Positions 52,558 through 62,330 of a stretch of 64,000 bases of DNA are shown here, in pieces; position 1 is the stretch's first letter; every line of letters starts with the position of its first letter. The stretch is from Leifsonia psychrotolerans. GTDB taxonomy: Bacteria > Actinomycetota > Actinomycetes > Actinomycetales > Microbacteriaceae. Location: the NCBI RefSeq assembly GCF_013410665.1, contig NZ_JACCFM010000001.1, positions 2,666,001 through 2,730,000 of the forward strand, in the 5' to 3' direction. The notes beneath the pieces were generated by a model. It was not told where the DNA came from and did no database searches. It saw only the letters and a program-made list of their open reading frames with translations. The position numbers and the translations under genes were made by a program.

Positions 52558-53418
52558 TCAGGTCGCCGCCAGGCGCGCCTTCTCGACTGCAACGTCGAAG
52601 GTGGCCGCCGGCCAGTCCAGATTCATGCGCGACAGGGCGTCGATCAAAAGGTGCTGCACGGCGATGCGCGCGTACCATTTCTTGTCGGCGGGCACGACAT
52701 ACCAGGGCGCTGCCTCCGTTTGGGTGCGGTCGAAGACCACCTGGTAGGCGTCCTGATAGGCGGGCCAGAGCATGCGCTCGTCGACGTCCCCGGGGTTGTA
52801 CTTCCAGTACTTCTCGGGCCGGTCGAGCCGTTCGGCCAGCCGGTCCTTCTGCACGTCAAAGCTCAGGTGCAGCATGACCTTGATCACGGTCGTGTCGTCG
52901 TCAATCAATTCCTGCTCGAACGCGTTGATCGCGCCATAGCGGGCCTCGATCTCGTCGGGCGGAGCGAGGTGGCGCACCCGCGCGATCAGCACGTCTTCGT
53001 AGTGTGAACGGTCGAACACGCCGATCATGCCGGCACCGGGAACGTGGCGACGCACCCGCCACAGAAAGTCGTGGGCGCGTTCCTCGTCGGTCGGTGCCTT
53101 GAACGCGTAGTGGTCCACGCCCTGCGGATCGACCGCGCTGACAACGTGGCGCACAATGCCACCTTTTCCCGCAGTGTCCATGGCCTGCAGCACCAGCAGA
53201 ATCTTGCGGTTGTCGCCGCTGCGACTGTTCGCGAAGAGCTTCTCCTGTAACCCGGAGAGGATCGTGGCCCCCTCGGCGAGCGCCGCCGTGGCCTCAGCTT
53301 TGCGCCCCTGGAAGCCGGGTGTGGCATCCGTCGCGCGGTCGGACAGTTGAAATCCGGGCATGACGCGCAGCCCCTCGGCGGGGTCCTCGGTCCAGAATGT
53401 CTCGCTACTTTTCGCCAC
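52558..53418 (-). CDS. ppk2: PPK2-family polyphosphate kinase
   Basis: A 286-residue polyphosphate:nucleotide phosphotransferase. Walker A-like AMDTAGKGGIVRHVVSAVDP, the lid FDRSHYEDVLIARV and the conserved DVQKDRLAERLDRPEKYWKY are all present. PPK2 members transfer phosphate from polyphosphate to AMP, ADP or GDP; class not resolved. The GTG at 53418 has GAAAGG upstream; a start eight codons earlier is less likely. Confidence 0.93.
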   Translation of the reverse strand: MAKSSETFWTEDPAEGLRVMPGFQLSDRATDATPGFQGRKAEATAALAEGATILSGLQEKLFANSRSGDNRKILLVLQAMDTAGKGGIVRHVVSAVDPQGVDHYAFKAPTDEERAHDFLWRVRRHVPGAGMIGVFDRSHYEDVLIARVRHLAPPDEIEARYGAINAFEQELIDDDTTVIKVMLHLSFDVQKDRLAERLDRPEKYWKYNPGDVDERMLWPAYQDAYQVVFDRTQTEAAPWYVVPADKKWYARIAVQHLLIDALSRMNLDWPAATFDVAVEKARLAAT

Positions 53419-53480
53419 GGTGCACCTTTCGTTGCACGTCATTCTGCCGCGCAGCGGTAACGCTGCACCAGAGCGGACTC

Positions 53481-54038
53481 TCAGTGCGCTGCCGGATGTC
53501 GGGTGGCCAGCGAGTGCCTGGCCGCTTTCGATTCCTCGGCGGGTGTGTGCATGGACGTGCTCATGGCGTCGAGAAAGTCGATGATGGCGCGCTGCTGCTC
53601 GGCCGAGAAGTCCTGCGCGACAGCGATCATACGTTCATGCATATCCCCCAGCGTCTTGCGCACCTCCTGGTGAGCGTTGCGGGTGGCATAGAGCCGTTGG
53701 GCGCGACGGTCGGTGGGGTGCACCTCACGTCGGATATGACCGGAGTGCACGAGCCGTGCGAGCAGCTTCGCCGTCGCCGCCGTTGTGATTCGCAGGACCT
53801 CGCTCAATTCCTTCGGCCCAACCTCGTGGCCGCGGGCTTCCGCCGCGATCAGGTGCCGCAGCGCGAGCAGGTCAGTCTCGTTCATGTCCATCTCAGCCTG
53901 GGTGCGGTGCCGCATGGCTGAATCGGCTGCCTTGAAGCGACGCAGGGCTTGCAGCACCAGAATGGCTCGCGTAACGTCATCAGCATCATCGTCGTACCAG
54001 TACGACGACGTCGCTTCATGGTTTTTCCGCTCGGCCAT
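53481..54038 (-). CDS. MarR family regulator, CrtR-like
   Basis: A 185-residue winged-helix MarR protein. Core: MDMNETDLLALRHLIAAEAR, GPKELSEVLRITTAATAKLL and RREVHPTDRRAQRLYATRNA. It is divergent from idi-crtE with only 74 bases between the starts, the arrangement of CrtR in Corynebacterium, where CrtR represses crtE and responds to geranylgeranyl diphosphate. I infer the same role. A palindrome with TAGCTA half-sites lies in the gap. Confidence 0.85.
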   Translation of the reverse strand: MAERKNHEATSSYWYDDDADDVTRAILVLQALRRFKAADSAMRHRTQAEMDMNETDLLALRHLIAAEARGHEVGPKELSEVLRITTAATAKLLARLVHSGHIRREVHPTDRRAQRLYATRNAHQEVRKTLGDMHERMIAVAQDFSAEQQRAIIDFLDAMSTSMHTPAEESKAARHSLATRHPAAH

Positions 54039-54056
54039 TTGACCATGCTAACGTGG

Positions 54057-54081
54057 AAGTAGCTAGCCAGGTTAGCTATTT
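54057..54081. promoter_or_regulatory. Candidate MarR/CrtR operator
   Basis: AAGTAGCTA and TAGCTATTT (one mismatch between arms, 7-base centre) lie in the 74-bp divergent gap. A TTGACC at 54039-54044 could be a -35 element for idi; the operator lies where the -10 region would be. Confidence 0.55.
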
Positions 54082-54112
54082 TCTCGCGGGAAGCGAACCA
54101 GGGAGGTCGGAG

Positions 54113-54652
54113 ATGCAGTTGAGCACTATCGAGGAGGAAAGCGTCGTGCTCCTCGACGAGCACGGCCGCTCAATCGGCACGGCCCCCAAGCGAACCGTTC
54201 ATGGCGCAGACACGCCCCTGCACCTCGCCTTCTCGTGCTACGTTTTCAACCGTCAGGGGCAGGTTCTGATCACGCGACGAGCGCTCACCAAGCTCACCTG
54301 GCCAGGCGTTTGGACCAATTCGTTCTGCGGCCACCCGCTCCCCGACGAACCGCTCGCCACAGCCGTGCACCGTCGGGCCGACTTCGAACTCGGTCTCAGC
54401 CTCGACACCCTCGACGTCGCTCTCCCCGAGTTCCGCTACCGGGCCGTCGATAGTTCAGGAATCGTCGAGAACGAGTTCTGCCCGGTCTATCGGGCGACGA
54501 CGACGCTCGAACCGGCAGCCAACCCCAGCGAGGTGGCGGATTTCACCTGGGTCGACCCGTCCGATCTGCGCACCGCAGTCGGCGCCACACCGTGGGCGTT
54601 CAGCCCCTGGATGGCGCTGCAGCTCCCCGAGTTGGAGGAATTCCGTGCCTGA
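54113..54652 (+). CDS. idi: Isopentenyl-diphosphate delta-isomerase, type I
   Basis: Nudix-fold isomerase (179 residues) interconverting IPP and DMAPP. The active-site Cys is in TNSFCGHPLPDE and the Glu in IVENEFCPVYRA; Nudix-like RRADFELGL is present. GGGAGG eight bases before the ATG at 54113 decides the start; an upstream in-frame ATG at 54053 lies in the promoter/operator region. First gene of the carotenoid operon; crtE starts eight bases before its end. Confidence 0.95.
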   Translation: MQLSTIEEESVVLLDEHGRSIGTAPKRTVHGADTPLHLAFSCYVFNRQGQVLITRRALTKLTWPGVWTNSFCGHPLPDEPLATAVHRRADFELGLSLDTLDVALPEFRYRAVDSSGIVENEFCPVYRATTTLEPAANPSEVADFTWVDPSDLRTAVGATPWAFSPWMALQLPELEEFRA

Positions 54653-55688
54653 GCTCATCTCAACCGGCGTCGAGACCGAACTCCAGCGCTACTTCGCGGC
54701 TTCCCGCCTGCGCGCCAGCGACTACGGCGAGCACTACGTCGCACTCTGGGACGCACTGGCACAGGCGAGCTCCGGCGGAAAACGCGTGCGCCCGGCACTT
54801 GTCCTTGCCGCCTACGCCGGCTTCGGAGGGCAAGATCTCGCGCTGGCGATGCCGGTCGCCGTCAGTTTCGAACTGCTGCACACCGCATTCACAATCCATG
54901 ACGACGTGATCGATCGCGATCTCACTCGGCGCGGCCTGCCGAACATCGCCGGAACATTCCAGCGCCGAGCCCGCGAGTTGGGAGCCAGCGAGGACCAATC
55001 GAGCGTGTGGGCGACGACGGCTGCAATCCTGGCCGGCGATCTGGCGCTCAGCGAAGCGCACCGAGCGATCGCCACGTTGCCCGTCGACGTCGGCGCTCGC
55101 ACGCAACTCCTCGACCTCATCGATCGTTCGGTCTTCGTTTCGGCGGCGGGCGAGCTGGCAGATGTGACGAACACGGTGGGTCAAGCAGCCACGATCGAGC
55201 AGGTTCTTTCCACTCTCGAGCTGAAGACCGCCGTCTACTCGTTCGAAGCGCCCCTGCAGGCCGGGGCGATCGTCGCCGGAGCCTCGCCGGAGGCACTCGA
55301 CGCGCTCGGTCAGTTTGGGCGGCTGATCGGTATCGCCTTCCAGCTCACGGATGATCTTCTCGGCGTATTCGGTGATGCAGCAGTCACCGGAAAGAGCACA
55401 GCCTCCGACCTGCGCGAGGGCAAGCAGACCACGTTGATCGCTTTCGCGCGCACGACCGCGGCGTGGCCGGAGATTGACCCACTTCTCGGCTCACCCGCTC
55501 TGACTGACGCCCAAGCCGACCTCGTGCGCGAACATTTGCGCGATTGCGGGGCACTGCACGCGACAGAAGACCTCATCCGCGACCACGTGTCCCGAGCCGT
55601 TGGCGCTCTCGACACCCCCGCGTTGCCCGAAGCGGTGCGCACCATCCTCACCGACTTGGTCGCCCTCGCAACGGAGCGCCGCCGATGA
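54645..55688 (+). CDS. crtE: Geranylgeranyl diphosphate synthase
   Basis: A trans-prenyltransferase, 347 residues, making GGPP for carotenoids. First motif FTIHDDVIDRDLTRRG, second FQLTDDLLGVFGDAAVTGKS; SSGGKRVRPALVLAAYAGFG is the N-terminal substrate site. It is distinct from the menaquinone-linked synthase at 48153-49232. GTG start, overlapping idi, and its end overlaps crtB by four bases. Confidence 0.94.
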   Translation: MPELISTGVETELQRYFAASRLRASDYGEHYVALWDALAQASSGGKRVRPALVLAAYAGFGGQDLALAMPVAVSFELLHTAFTIHDDVIDRDLTRRGLPNIAGTFQRRARELGASEDQSSVWATTAAILAGDLALSEAHRAIATLPVDVGARTQLLDLIDRSVFVSAAGELADVTNTVGQAATIEQVLSTLELKTAVYSFEAPLQAGAIVAGASPEALDALGQFGRLIGIAFQLTDDLLGVFGDAAVTGKSTASDLREGKQTTLIAFARTTAAWPEIDPLLGSPALTDAQADLVREHLRDCGALHATEDLIRDHVSRAVGALDTPALPEAVRTILTDLVALATERRR

Positions 55689-56575
55689 GCGCGCTGGAAC
55701 CGGTGAGCAGCTCGGCCGCCGACTACGACGCAACGGCACTGGCCAGCGCCGCCACGATCATCCAGCACTATTCGACCTCGTTCGGCCTGGCGGCGCGTCT
55801 GCTCGAACCCCGCATGCGTACCGATGTGCGCTCGATCTACGCGCTTGTGCGCGTCGCTGACGAACTCGTCGATGGCGCAGCTGCCGGCGCCGGCGTCAGC
55901 CTCGCGGGCCAACGCGAACTGCTCGACGAGCTCGAAGTCGAGACCGTGCGAGCGATGCAACGCGGTTACAGCACCAATCTTATCGTTCACGCCTTCGCCC
56001 TGACCGCGCGGTCAACCGGAATCGAGGTGGCTCTGATCACCGCGTTCTTCGCGTCAATGCGCCGCGACCTTGATCCCACTCCACTCAGTCCCGGCGAATT
56101 GGAGACCTACATCTACGGTTCGGCGGAAGTCATCGGGCTGATGTGCCTCCGTTCCTTCTTGACCGGACTGACCCCTGATCCGGCCGAAGCCCACGACCTC
56201 GAGAACGGAGCACGTCGCCTTGGCGCTGCCTTCCAGAAGATCAACTTTCTGCGCGACCTCGCCAACGATTACGACTCCCTCGGCCGTAGTTACTTTCCCG
56301 GCATCGACCCGAAGACGATCAGCGAGGCTGACAAAATCCGACTGCTCGACGACATCGACGATGACCTGGCCGCCGCCTCCCTCGCGTTGCCCCTGCTGCC
56401 CCGCGGCTGCCGCGCGGCGGTGCGTGCCGCTCGCGACCTCTTCGCTCGGCTCTCTCACAAACTCCGCGCCACACCGGCCGACCTTCTTGTCTCGACGCGG
56501 GTACGCGTGCCAGATCGGGAGAAGCTGATGCTCGCCGTCGGAGTGCTGCTTGACCGCGGGGTACGAAGCCGATGA
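55685..56575 (+). CDS. crtB: Phytoene synthase
   Basis: A head-to-head prenyl synthase, 296 residues, condensing two GGPP to phytoene. YSTSFGLAARLLEPRMRTDV, YALVRVADELVDG and NFLRDLANDYDSLGRSYFPG carry both Asp-rich sites. The ATG overlaps the crtE stop (ATGA); an upstream in-frame extension is rejected. Confidence 0.95.
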   Translation: MSALEPVSSSAADYDATALASAATIIQHYSTSFGLAARLLEPRMRTDVRSIYALVRVADELVDGAAAGAGVSLAGQRELLDELEVETVRAMQRGYSTNLIVHAFALTARSTGIEVALITAFFASMRRDLDPTPLSPGELETYIYGSAEVIGLMCLRSFLTGLTPDPAEAHDLENGARRLGAAFQKINFLRDLANDYDSLGRSYFPGIDPKTISEADKIRLLDDIDDDLAAASLALPLLPRGCRAAVRAARDLFARLSHKLRATPADLLVSTRVRVPDREKLMLAVGVLLDRGVRSR

Positions 56576-58149
56576 GCGCTGCACCACTCCACCCCCGCAC
56601 CGTTGTGATCGGCGGGGGGATTGCAGGTCTGGCCAGCGCCGCACTTCTCGCACGCGAAGGACACGAGGTCACCCTCCTCGAAGCCAGAAGCACGCTGGGC
56701 GGACGAGTTGGCGTGTGGGAGGCCGACGGTTTCCGTTTCGACACCGGACCGTCGTGGTATCTGATGCCCGAGGTCTTCGAGCACTTCTTTCGGCTCTTCG
56801 GGCGCAGTGCCGCCACGGAGCTCACTCTGACTCGGCTCGATCCGGGCTACCGGGTCTACTTTGAAGCCGGCGGCGAACCACTCGACATCGCGAGCGATAG
56901 AAAGCGCAACGAAGCCGTATTCGAAGCCGTCGAGCCCGGAGCCGGAGCCGCCCTCGGCCGCTATCTCGACTCCGCCGAAGACACCTACCGCACCTCGGTC
57001 GACCGCTTCCTCTATTCGAGCTTCACTGCCGTGCGCCCTTTTCTGGTGCGGGAAATCCTCGGCCGGGCCGCCCGGCTGGGTCGACTGCTTCTGCAACCGC
57101 TAGACCGGTTCGCGGCAGGGTATGTGCGAGACCCGCGGTTGCGCCAAGTGCTCGGCTACCCCGCGGTCTTTCTCGGTTCATCTCCGGCGCAAACACCGGC
57201 GCTGTACCACCTGATGAGCCACCTTGACCTCGCCGACGGCGTTCTCTACCCGCAGGGTGGTTTCGGCACGGTGATCGAGCGCATTGCGGCGCTGGCCGCT
57301 GCCGAAGGCGTCACTGTCATTTCTGATGCCCGGGTGACCAAGATCCTCACTCGGCCGACGTCACGCAAGAAACCCGCGATCTCGGGAGTGCGTTACCAGA
57401 ACGCACAGGGCGCGACGGTTGAGCTGCCCGCCGACATCGTTGTCTCCGGTGCTGACCTGCACCACACCGAGACCGAACTTGTCGACGAACCCCTGCGCAC
57501 CTATCCAGAACGCTGGTGGAAGGGCCGCATCTCCGGCCCCGGCGCCGTGCTCGTGATGCTCGGTGTGCAGGGCGAACTCCCTCCCCTGGCCCACCACACC
57601 CTGTTCTTCACCACCGACTGGGATGACAATTTCGGCCGCATCTTCGGCGCACACCCCTCGGTGCCCGACCCTGCCTCGTTCTATGTCTGCATGCCCAGCG
57701 CGACCGACTCGACAGTCGCTCCCGAAGGCTGTTCGAACCTGTTTCTGCTTGTGCCGGTGCCGGCCGACCCCGGTTTGGGTCATGGCGGAATTGACGGCGG
57801 CGGTTCGCCTGCTGTCGAGGCAATCGCCGACCGCGCCATTGCACAACTCGCCGACTGGTCCGGAATTCCGGATCTCACCGAGCGCATTCTGGTTCGTCGC
57901 ACCGTCGGTCCGGCCAACTTCGCCGACGACCTCAACTCGTGGAAGGGTGGCGCGCTGGGACCGGCTCACACGCTGCGTCAGAGCGCATTCTTTCGCGGCT
58001 CGAACATGTCCAAGCGGATCACCGGCCTCTACTATGCGGGCGGAAGCACCATCCCCGGCATCGGACTACCCATGTGCCTGATCAGCGCCGAGATCCTCCT
58101 CAAGCGCATTCGCGGAGACGTGAGTACCACCCCGTTGCCGGAGCGCTGA
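56572..58149 (+). CDS. crtI: Phytoene desaturase
   Basis: A FAD-dependent desaturase, 525 residues, converting phytoene to lycopene. N-terminal Rossmann VVIGGGIAGLASAALLAREG, then RVGVWEADGFRFDTGPSWYL; C-terminal GLYYAGGSTIPGIGLPMCLI is the CrtI signature. It overlaps crtB (ATGA) and shares one base with crtYe. Confidence 0.96.
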   Translation: MSAAPLHPRTVVIGGGIAGLASAALLAREGHEVTLLEARSTLGGRVGVWEADGFRFDTGPSWYLMPEVFEHFFRLFGRSAATELTLTRLDPGYRVYFEAGGEPLDIASDRKRNEAVFEAVEPGAGAALGRYLDSAEDTYRTSVDRFLYSSFTAVRPFLVREILGRAARLGRLLLQPLDRFAAGYVRDPRLRQVLGYPAVFLGSSPAQTPALYHLMSHLDLADGVLYPQGGFGTVIERIAALAAAEGVTVISDARVTKILTRPTSRKKPAISGVRYQNAQGATVELPADIVVSGADLHHTETELVDEPLRTYPERWWKGRISGPGAVLVMLGVQGELPPLAHHTLFFTTDWDDNFGRIFGAHPSVPDPASFYVCMPSATDSTVAPEGCSNLFLLVPVPADPGLGHGGIDGGGSPAVEAIADRAIAQLADWSGIPDLTERILVRRTVGPANFADDLNSWKGGALGPAHTLRQSAFFRGSNMSKRITGLYYAGGSTIPGIGLPMCLISAEILLKRIRGDVSTTPLPER

Positions 58150-58469
58150 TGGGATTCCTCTACCTGCTCATCCTCGTCGTGTCGCTCGGCGCGATGGTGC
58201 TTCTCGATTGGCGGTTTCGGCTCTTCTTCTGGCGGCAGCCGGTGCGGGCCACCCTCGTGCTCGGTCTCGGCGTTGTCTTCTTTCTCGTCTGGGATCTGTT
58301 CGGAATTCGGCTGGGCATCTTCTACCGCGGTGAGACGCAGCTGCTGACCGGGTTGCTGCTCGCACCCGAGCTCCCGGTCGAAGAACTCTTCTTTCTCACC
58401 TTCCTCTGCTACCTCACCATGAACCTGATCGGGCTCGTGCGTCTCATCGGGAGCAGGCCACGCCAATGA
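58149..58469 (+). CDS. crtYe: Lycopene cyclase subunit CrtYe
   Basis: A 106-residue membrane subunit of the heterodimeric lycopene cyclase with three helices (LYLLILVVSLGAMVLLDWRF, LVLGLGVVFFLVWDLFGIRL, LLLAPELPVEELFFLTFLCY). PVEELFF is the family signature shared with fungal and actinobacterial lycopene cyclase domains. Starts on the last base of crtI's stop. Acts with CrtYf on C50 (flavuxanthin-like) end groups. Confidence 0.93.
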   Translation: MGFLYLLILVVSLGAMVLLDWRFRLFFWRQPVRATLVLGLGVVFFLVWDLFGIRLGIFYRGETQLLTGLLLAPELPVEELFFLTFLCYLTMNLIGLVRLIGSRPRQ

Positions 58470-58771
58470 CCTATCTGCTCGTGAACCTGGTGTTCCTCAC
58501 CGTCGCTCTCGCCGCCTGGCTGATCGCGGTGGGCCTGCGTCGCCTGGACCGGCGCGTTGTGATCGCCTCCGGGATCGCTCTCATCGTCGTCTTCGTGCTG
58601 ACTGCCGTCTTCGACACGGTCATGATCGCCGTCGGGTTGTTCAGCTATGACCCGGCCCATCATCTCGGCATCCTGATTGGCCTGGCTCCGATCGAAGACT
58701 TCGCTTATCCGCTCGGAGCCGCACTGCTGCTGCCCGCACTCTGGGGATTGTTTGGAGGCCGTGATGAGTGA
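58466..58771 (+). CDS. crtYf: Lycopene cyclase subunit CrtYf
   Basis: A 101-residue three-helix membrane subunit partner of CrtYe. IEDFAYPLGAALLLPALW is the family signature and FDTVMIAVGLFSYDPAHHLG precedes it. Four-base overlap with crtYe. Confidence 0.92.
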   Translation: MTYLLVNLVFLTVALAAWLIAVGLRRLDRRVVIASGIALIVVFVLTAVFDTVMIAVGLFSYDPAHHLGILIGLAPIEDFAYPLGAALLLPALWGLFGGRDE

Positions 58772-59678
58772 GATCAAGGCCGGCCCGGCTTCCGGACCCT
58801 GGGCGACGACCCGCCAGGTGTTGCTCTCGTCACGGCCGCTCAGCTGGATCAACACGGCATATCCGTTCGCCGCGGCGTGCCTCTTGACGACGGGCCGCGT
58901 CGATGCCCTGCTCATCGTCGGCACCCTGTTCTTTCTGATCCCCTACAACCTGCTGATGTACGGCATCAACGATGTCTTTGATTACGAATCAGATCTGCGC
59001 AATCCTCGAAAGGGCGGAGTGGAGGGCGCCCTGCTCGACCCCCGCGTGCATCGCACCGTCGTGATCGCGGGGGTGGTCACATCCGCACCGTTCCTCGTCG
59101 CACTGATCGTGCTGGGCCGTGACTCATCGCCGTGGGCATGGCTCGTGTTGGCACTCAGCCTGTTTGCCGTTGTCGCCTATTCCGCGCCCGGCCTGCGCTT
59201 CAAAGAGGTGCCCTTTCTCGATTCAATTACCTCGAGCATCCACTTCGTCAGCCCGGCCGTGTTCGGTCTCGTGCTCACCGGCGCGACGTTCACCCCGGCC
59301 CTGATCGCCGTGCTTGTCGCCTTTTTCTTCTGGGGCACGGCAAGCCATGCGTTTGGCGCCGTGCAGGATGTCGGACCCGATCGTGAGGCCGGAATCGGCT
59401 CGATCGCCACGGTACTCGGCGCCTCACCGACCGTGCGTCTGTCACTGTCGCTCTGGGCCGCCGCCGGCGCCCTGATGCTTGTCACTCCGTGGCCGGGGCC
59501 GATTTTCGCCGTGCTGGCGGTGCCGTACATTCTGACGGCCTTCCCCTGGCGCCGGGTCAGCGACGAGCGCTCCGCGGAGGCCAACGCCGGCTGGCGGCGA
59601 TTCCTCTGGCTGAACTACGCCTGCGGCTTCGTCGTGACGATGGTGCTCATCGCGCGCGCGTTCGCACTCGCGATTTAG
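58764..59678 (+). CDS. crtEb: Lycopene elongase (UbiA-type prenyltransferase)
   Basis: A 304-residue membrane prenyltransferase that attaches two C5 units to lycopene, giving the C50 skeleton. The first Asp motif is [12 protein letters not shown], the second [14 protein letters not shown]; about eight helices. Start at the ATG at 58764 with GGAGG five bases upstream, overlapping crtYf by eight bases. Placement after crtYf separates it from menA. Its end overlaps menD (convergent) by four bases. Confidence 0.9.
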   Translation: MSEIKAGPASGPWATTRQVLLSSRPLSWINTAYPFAAACLLTTGRVDALLIVGTLFFLIPYNLLMYGINDVFDYESDLRNPRKGGVEGALLDPRVHRTVVIAGVVTSAPFLVALIVLGRDSSPWAWLVLALSLFAVVAYSAPGLRFKEVPFLDSITSSIHFVSPAVFGLVLTGATFTPALIAVLVAFFFWGTASHAFGAVQDVGPDREAGIGSIATVLGASPTVRLSLSLWAAAGALMLVTPWPGPIFAVLAVPYILTAFPWRRVSDERSAEANAGWRRFLWLNYACGFVVTMVLIARAFALAI

Positions 59679-61435
59679 CGCGCGAGCGGTACCTCGAGGA
59701 TGCTGGGGTTCGCCGGCGGCGTCGTGAGCTCACGCTCGAGGTCGCTGCGGGTGGCCGCGCGGGAATAGGCCCAGCCGTAAGCAGCGGCGAGCGCGGACAA
59801 ATCCACCTGCTGCGGGGTGAACAGCACCCGGTCCAGGCTCGATGCCGGCGCGGTGTCGGCCACTTCGAGGCCGTCGAAGATGCTGCCGCCGCCATCATTG
59901 CCGACCACAATCTGAATTCGCGGCTGATGCTCACCGGGTGGGATGAGCAGCGACCCGACGTCGTGCAGAAACGCCAGATCGCCCAGCAGCAACCGAGTCG
60001 TTCCGGTCGAGCGAGGCTCCTCGGTCCCGCCCTGGCTGGCGAGCGCAATACCGAGCGCCGTTGCGATCGTGCCGTCGATGCCCGCAAGCCCCCGGTTGGC
60101 GTGCACCTGAATCTTCTTGCCCGTCACCCGGCGGTCGGCCTCCCTGATCAGGCGTGAGGCTCCGAAGACCAGACGGTCATGCGGCCAGGACGCGCGCCAC
60201 ACGGCATCCACCAGCATCTCGCGGGTCACCGGCGCCCGCAGGGCAGCAAGTTCGGCGCGCGTGATTCCGCGCTCACTCAGGGGGGTGTCGTTCTGCGCGG
60301 CCTGTTCCCGCACGAAACTCCGGCTGGTCATCACCCAGCGTCCGAGCCATTCGCGCGCCGCCGGGGTGCCCACGACGGCGACGGATGCCTCGTCCGCCGC
60401 GATCGCACGCGCGAACTGAGTCACGCGATGGCCCGGGTTGTACCACTCCGTGCCGGCCGGCGACACGACGATCGTCTCGACGCCCTCGCGCTGGATCAGC
60501 GCCGGAACCTCACGGCTGAGCGTGGGGTGGCCGAAGACGACGACGCGCTCGACGAGCGCTCCGAAGTCATCGCTCTGCAGCAGCTCACGATAGGCCACGA
60601 CCAGATTCGGGCCGAATCGCGCGCCACTCGACACCTCCGCTAGGAGCGGCCAGCCGACCGAACGGGCGAATTCCTCGGCAGCGGCCCCTGCCCCGTGGCC
60701 GGCGACAACGACGGTGCGCAGGCCGGGACCAAGGAGGAGTGGTGGCGAGGATGCGGACGCCGCAGCCGAATCGATCGCAACGGTGGCGGGGCCGACGGGG
60801 GCGGGGGCGACGGCCGAGGGGGCGACGGCCGCCTCCTCAAGCACGAGGGCCGATGACAGCGGCTCTCGGAAGGCCAGATTCAGGTGCACCGGCCCCGGGT
60901 TCAGGCTGACCCGCCCGGTTGCCGCGTCACACGCACTCTGCACCAGCGCCGCGACCGACTCAGCGTGCGCGCCGGCATCCGTCAGCTCAGCCGCGACCGG
61001 TGCCGGCACGTCACGCATCAGACGTGTCGAACTGCCGAACAGTCCGGGCTGGTCGGTGGTCTGGTTGGAGCCAATGCCACGCATCTCTTCGGGTCGGTCG
61101 GCCGCCAGCACAATCAGTGGCACGCCCGAGTGGTGCGCCTCCAACACAGCGGGGTGCAGATTGGCCACGGCGGTTCCCGATGTCGTGACGAGCAGAACCG
61201 CACGGCCTGACTCGACCGCCAGGCCGAGCGCGAGAAACCCGGCCCCGCGTTCGTCGATGCGCACGTGCAGACGAAGCAGGCCGATGCGCTCCAACTCAGC
61301 CGCAGCCAGCGCCAACGCTTGCGAACGAGAGCCCGGGCTGAGGACGAGATCGCGTACCCCCGCGCGCACGAACTCGCCGAGCAGCGCGACGCTGAACGTC
61401 GTGGCCGGGCTCGTGCCTGGTGTCGGTTCGCTCAC
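59675..61435 (-). CDS. menD: 2-succinyl-5-enolpyruvyl-6-hydroxy-3-cyclohexene-1-carboxylate synthase
   Basis: MenD (586 residues), a ThDP-dependent enzyme that joins isochorismate and 2-oxoglutarate in menaquinone synthesis. N-terminal [20 protein letters not shown] and [20 protein letters not shown] carry the ThDP glutamate; the C-terminal [20 protein letters not shown] is the Mg/ThDP motif. GTG start. It is convergent with and overlaps crtEb. Confidence 0.96.
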   Translation of the reverse strand: MSEPTPGTSPATTFSVALLGEFVRAGVRDLVLSPGSRSQALALAAAELERIGLLRLHVRIDERGAGFLALGLAVESGRAVLLVTTSGTAVANLHPAVLEAHHSGVPLIVLAADRPEEMRGIGSNQTTDQPGLFGSSTRLMRDVPAPVAAELTDAGAHAESVAALVQSACDAATGRVSLNPGPVHLNLAFREPLSSALVLEEAAVAPSAVAPAPVGPATVAIDSAAASASSPPLLLGPGLRTVVVAGHGAGAAAEEFARSVGWPLLAEVSSGARFGPNLVVAYRELLQSDDFGALVERVVVFGHPTLSREVPALIQREGVETIVVSPAGTEWYNPGHRVTQFARAIAADEASVAVVGTPAAREWLGRWVMTSRSFVREQAAQNDTPLSERGITRAELAALRAPVTREMLVDAVWRASWPHDRLVFGASRLIREADRRVTGKKIQVHANRGLAGIDGTIATALGIALASQGGTEEPRSTGTTRLLLGDLAFLHDVGSLLIPPGEHQPRIQIVVGNDGGGSIFDGLEVADTAPASSLDRVLFTPQQVDLSALAAAYGWAYSRAATRSDLERELTTPPANPSILEVPLAR

Positions 61436-61443
61436 CGCAACGC

Positions 61444-61920
61444 TCAGGCGTCGCGGCGGCCGGGCGTCTCGCCGTCGCCCGTGTCGTTGTTCTTGGGTGG
61501 CACACCGGCCGATCCGTCGGCGGTGGCCGATCCGGCGGCTCCGCTTGTGCCGGCGGTTCCGGGTCGCGTGGGCTTTCCGCCGTTACCGTGCGGGTCGGGC
61601 TTGTCGAGGTCAGCGAGCTCTTGCTCCAGCTGGCGGATGCGTTGCTCCTGCGTGGCCTTCACGTCGAGGCCCTTGAGAAAGTCGGGATCGTCGTCGGGGG
61701 CGAGTGAACGCGTTCCCCGCCCGGCCGAGGCCGAACGGCGACCGCGCCCGACGCTAAGCCACAAGAACGGGCCGATCACCGGGATGATGAGGATCACGAG
61801 AATCCATGCCCACCGCGGCAGGCCGCGAATTCTCTCGCGCTGCAGCATCGCGGCATCCACGAGCGTATAGACGGTCAATACGACGACCATCAAACCGAGA
61901 AGGAACCAGACGCGTGCCAT
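61444..61920 (-). CDS. PLD nuclease N-terminal domain (PLDc_N) membrane protein
   Basis: A 158-residue protein with two N-terminal helices ([40 protein letters not shown]) typical of PLDc_N, then a coiled coil ([18 protein letters not shown]) and a Gly/Pro/Thr-rich tail. The GTG of menD begins eight bases past its stop. Function unknown; often placed near menaquinone genes. Confidence 0.85.
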   Translation of the reverse strand: MARVWFLLGLMVVVLTVYTLVDAAMLQRERIRGLPRWAWILVILIIPVIGPFLWLSVGRGRRSASAGRGTRSLAPDDDPDFLKGLDVKATQEQRIRQLEQELADLDKPDPHGNGGKPTRPGTAGTSGAAGSATADGSAGVPPKNNDTGDGETPGRRDA

Positions 61921-61991
61921 ACCCCGAGTCTAGGCCGGTCGGGTGGGAGTACGGTGACCGCTTGTTCAGCCGGGCAACCTAAACTGGAGGC

Positions 61992-62330
61992 ATGAAGGCT
62001 GTCCCCGTTTGGGTTTACTACTCCGTGCTGCGCATCGTGCTGTTTGCCGTACCGCTCGCCATCCTGCTCGCGCTGCGGGTCGAGTGGTGGCTGTCCGCCC
62101 TTCTCGCCGCGCTGATCGGGCTGTGCCTGTCGTACATCTTCCTGCGCAGGTCCCGCAATGCCATGTCGAGCGACCTCTACGCTGCCCGACACCCCGAGAA
62201 AGAGCCGATCAGTGACGACGCTGCAAGCGAGGACGCCGCAATCGACCTCGCTGCGGCTGAGGACGCGGCATCCGTTTCAACGACCGCGACCATCTCACAG
62301 GCGTCAGAGGGCGAACGCAAGCCCGAGTAG
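61992..62330 (+). CDS. DUF4229 membrane protein
   Basis: A 112-residue protein with two membrane helices (WVYYSVLRIVLFAVPLAILL and WLSALLAALIGLCLSYIFLR) and an acidic Ala/Ser-rich tail. The VLR.VLF...AL pattern is that of DUF4229. Its end overlaps the convergent menA by 27 bases. Function unknown. Confidence 0.85.
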   Translation: MKAVPVWVYYSVLRIVLFAVPLAILLALRVEWWLSALLAALIGLCLSYIFLRRSRNAMSSDLYAARHPEKEPISDDAASEDAAIDLAAAEDAASVSTTATISQASEGERKPE

